NCBI GenBank assembly: GCA_021292165.1
Contig: CM037879.1
Location: 35,793,619-35,857,618, forward strand
Length of the DNA stretch: 64,000 nt
Origin: Shinisaurus crocodilurus
Lineage: Eukaryota; Chordata; Lepidosauria; Squamata; Shinisauridae
Reading direction: 5' to 3'
Part shown: one piece after another, positions 62,622 through 64,000 of the stretch
How the letters are laid out: each line of letters opens with the position of its first letter
Position numbering within the stretch: position 1 is the stretch's first letter
Notes under the pieces: generated by a model
The model's database searches: none
What the model saw: only the letters and a program-made list of their open reading frames with translations
What the model was told of the DNA's origin: nothing
Position numbers and translations under genes: made by a program

Positions 62622-62945
62622 TTCTTCTCTGGCTCAGTGGTGAAACACATGTTTTGTAAGTAGAAGGTCCTGGGTTAAATCTCTAGCACAGCCTCCCCAA
62701 CTTGGTGTATTTCAGATTTTGGGGCTACAGTTCCCATCATCCCTAACCATTGGCCATGTTGGCTGTAGTCCAAAACATCTGGCAGGAACCAGGTTGGAGA
62801 ATGCTGCCCTAGCATCTCTTCTTAAAGGATAACACTCTGTTGAGGCACCCTGAAAAACTACTGCCAATCAGAGTAGATAGTACTATGCTAAATGGACCAA
62901 TTGGTCTTTCTCCACAAGGTGCTCTTTCATTCTAAGCACTGCAAC
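62622..62945 (+). mobile_element. tRNA-derived SINE split by a hAT MITE
   Basis: The head TGGCTCAGTGGTGAAACAC and the body from 62807 (CTACTGCCAATCAGAG, CTAAATGGACCAATTGG) flank the MITE at 62689-62806. Confidence 0.8.
62689..62806. mobile_element. hAT MITE, family 2, nested in a SINE
   Basis: It is flanked by CTCTAGCA (62681-62688) and CCCTAGCA (62807-62814) and splits the tRNA-derived SINE at 62622-62945. Confidence 0.88.
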
Positions 62946-63219
62946 TCAGTAACTGCATTTGGACTTAATGATAAAGTATGGTTTAGTGATATGGGAACAA
63001 TGCTGCGTGAGCCTTGGACTCCTCTGGTACAGCTACAAGAAGAAGACTGGAAGCTTTTGTTTCCATTTTTAACTTATCACAGCTTAGTGTTATGTCTGAA
63101 CCCAGGCAAATTGTAGTTAGTCTTAACTATGGTTGACTGAACAAGCCAAACCTAAAACTACGGTTTATGATGAATTGTAGTTAATATTAACCACAGCGTA
63201 GGCTTTGTATCTGGTTTAA

Positions 63220-64000
63220 AAACAACAACATAGGTTTGTTTGTTTGTTTTTAATTTTATTTGCAATTATAACAAACCAAACCAAAAGGGCTGATAAACCT
63301 GTAAACAATAATACTGATAGAAAGAAAAACAAGAATAAAAACATCCATTCGCAATAACTGTTCACAACACAATAGATTTTTTAAAAGAAAAAGCTTTGAC
63401 ACTTCTGTTTCAAATATATTCAAGTATCAATATAAGCAGCTTACCATATATCTAAATAAGCATCCAGGTGAAATTGACGACTGTAAGATATACATTTAAA
63501 TGCAACAAGAGCAGTAAGATCTTCAGTCCACTGAAAATAGGTGGTGGGTGTTTATCCTTCCAGGCTTGGAGTATACATTTCTTCGCAACTGTTGGGCTCT
63601 CAGAGGCCACTTTTTCTGTCCATCTGTTAATCACCACATCACAGGAATATAATTTAAAAGCACATGAGCATCCACAATTATCACAGATTTTTCAAGAACA
63701 AAATATGCAAGCGGTAACTTCCAACCAAAAAGAAGCCACCACAGGGCATGCCCACATCATATGCCTCAGTGACGCATTATACTCATTACATCGCCAGCAT
63801 CTAGCAGATCTAGCCAGCTTTTTCTTAACCAGCCTCTGTGGTGTCCAGTATACACAAAACATCACTTTTTGTTGAATCAGCCTCATTTTTAAATCTGCAA
63901 AAATAGTACACATGGAAGCTAAGGCAATGTTCAATTGATTAGGCTGTACAGAGTATTCCAGTTCCCTATTCCATTCCTCTCTAACATACTGACTATCCAC
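63220..64000 (-). pseudogene. L1-type LINE ORF2 C-terminus, runs off the window
   Basis: The minus-strand frame at the right edge encodes EEWNRELEYSV and then CWRCNEYNASLRHMMWACP followed by FW. This is the Cys-rich C-terminal motif of L1/Tx1-group ORF2 proteins. A second frame at 63637-63452 continues it (AKKCILQAWKDKHPP), so there is at least one frameshift. The 3' end lies near 63220, next to a TTTG/TTTA-rich tract. Confidence 0.75.

Noticed and set aside
1..64000. CRISPR array, bacterial operons or riboswitches
   Set aside because: The window is vertebrate nuclear DNA with spliced exons and retroelements. No spaced direct-repeat array of that kind occurs.

Overview
The window is vertebrate nuclear DNA. 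I read it as a non-avian reptile, most likely a squamate (lizard-type). The reasons are CR1-type LINE remnants, tRNA- and 5S-derived SINEs, very many short hAT and other MITEs, and a long, apparently intact DIRS-type tyrosine-recombinase retrotransposon. Host coding sequence is sparse, and most of the window is intron, intergenic DNA and repeats. The species call rests on repeat style remembered from squamate genomes, not on a search.

Host genes. Two minus-strand coding exons at 4224-4044 and 2332-2136 have correct splice sites and encode the N-terminus of CENPF (centromere protein F). A CCAAT-rich segment with a CHR-like element at 10.69-10.92 kb is a good candidate CENPF promoter, which would leave a first intron of about 6 kb. 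A CpG-rich block at 23.9-25.4 kb ends in a consensus plus-strand splice donor at 25391/25392. From the conserved order around CENPF in amniotes, this is probably the promoter and non-coding first exon of PTPN14, transcribed divergently. The remaining plus-strand side would then be its first intron. No PTPN14 coding exon was recognised.

Mobile elements. (1) A DIRS-like element at 52.15-58.16 kb has inverted termini, an internal complementary region and three long open frames: gag-like, RT/RNase H and tyrosine recombinase. (2) A non-LTR retrotransposon at 45.08-48.81 kb keeps a 1023-codon frame but lacks the start of its endonuclease, has a 17-bp foldback at the truncation and carries a 45-bp tandem duplication of RT motif A. 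It lies inside a 5S-derived SINE, and a second truncated copy sits at 23.2-23.8 kb. (3) A Tigger-type element at 28.6 kb looks very like mammalian Tigger1. (4) CR1, L2-like and L1-like LINE remnants, a possible solo LTR, three SINE types and at least eight MITE families fill much of the rest. Many are nested, and several hAT MITEs still have readable 8-bp target-site duplications.

Structure. Between 15.2 and 19.3 kb lies a mosaic of inverted and condensed direct duplications that is not a standard repeat. A GC-rich island at 12.27-12.77 kb with a 19-bp-arm hairpin is unexplained. Three structurally different MITE families share a GCAATCCTAT-type terminus, which suggests mobilisation by one transposase.
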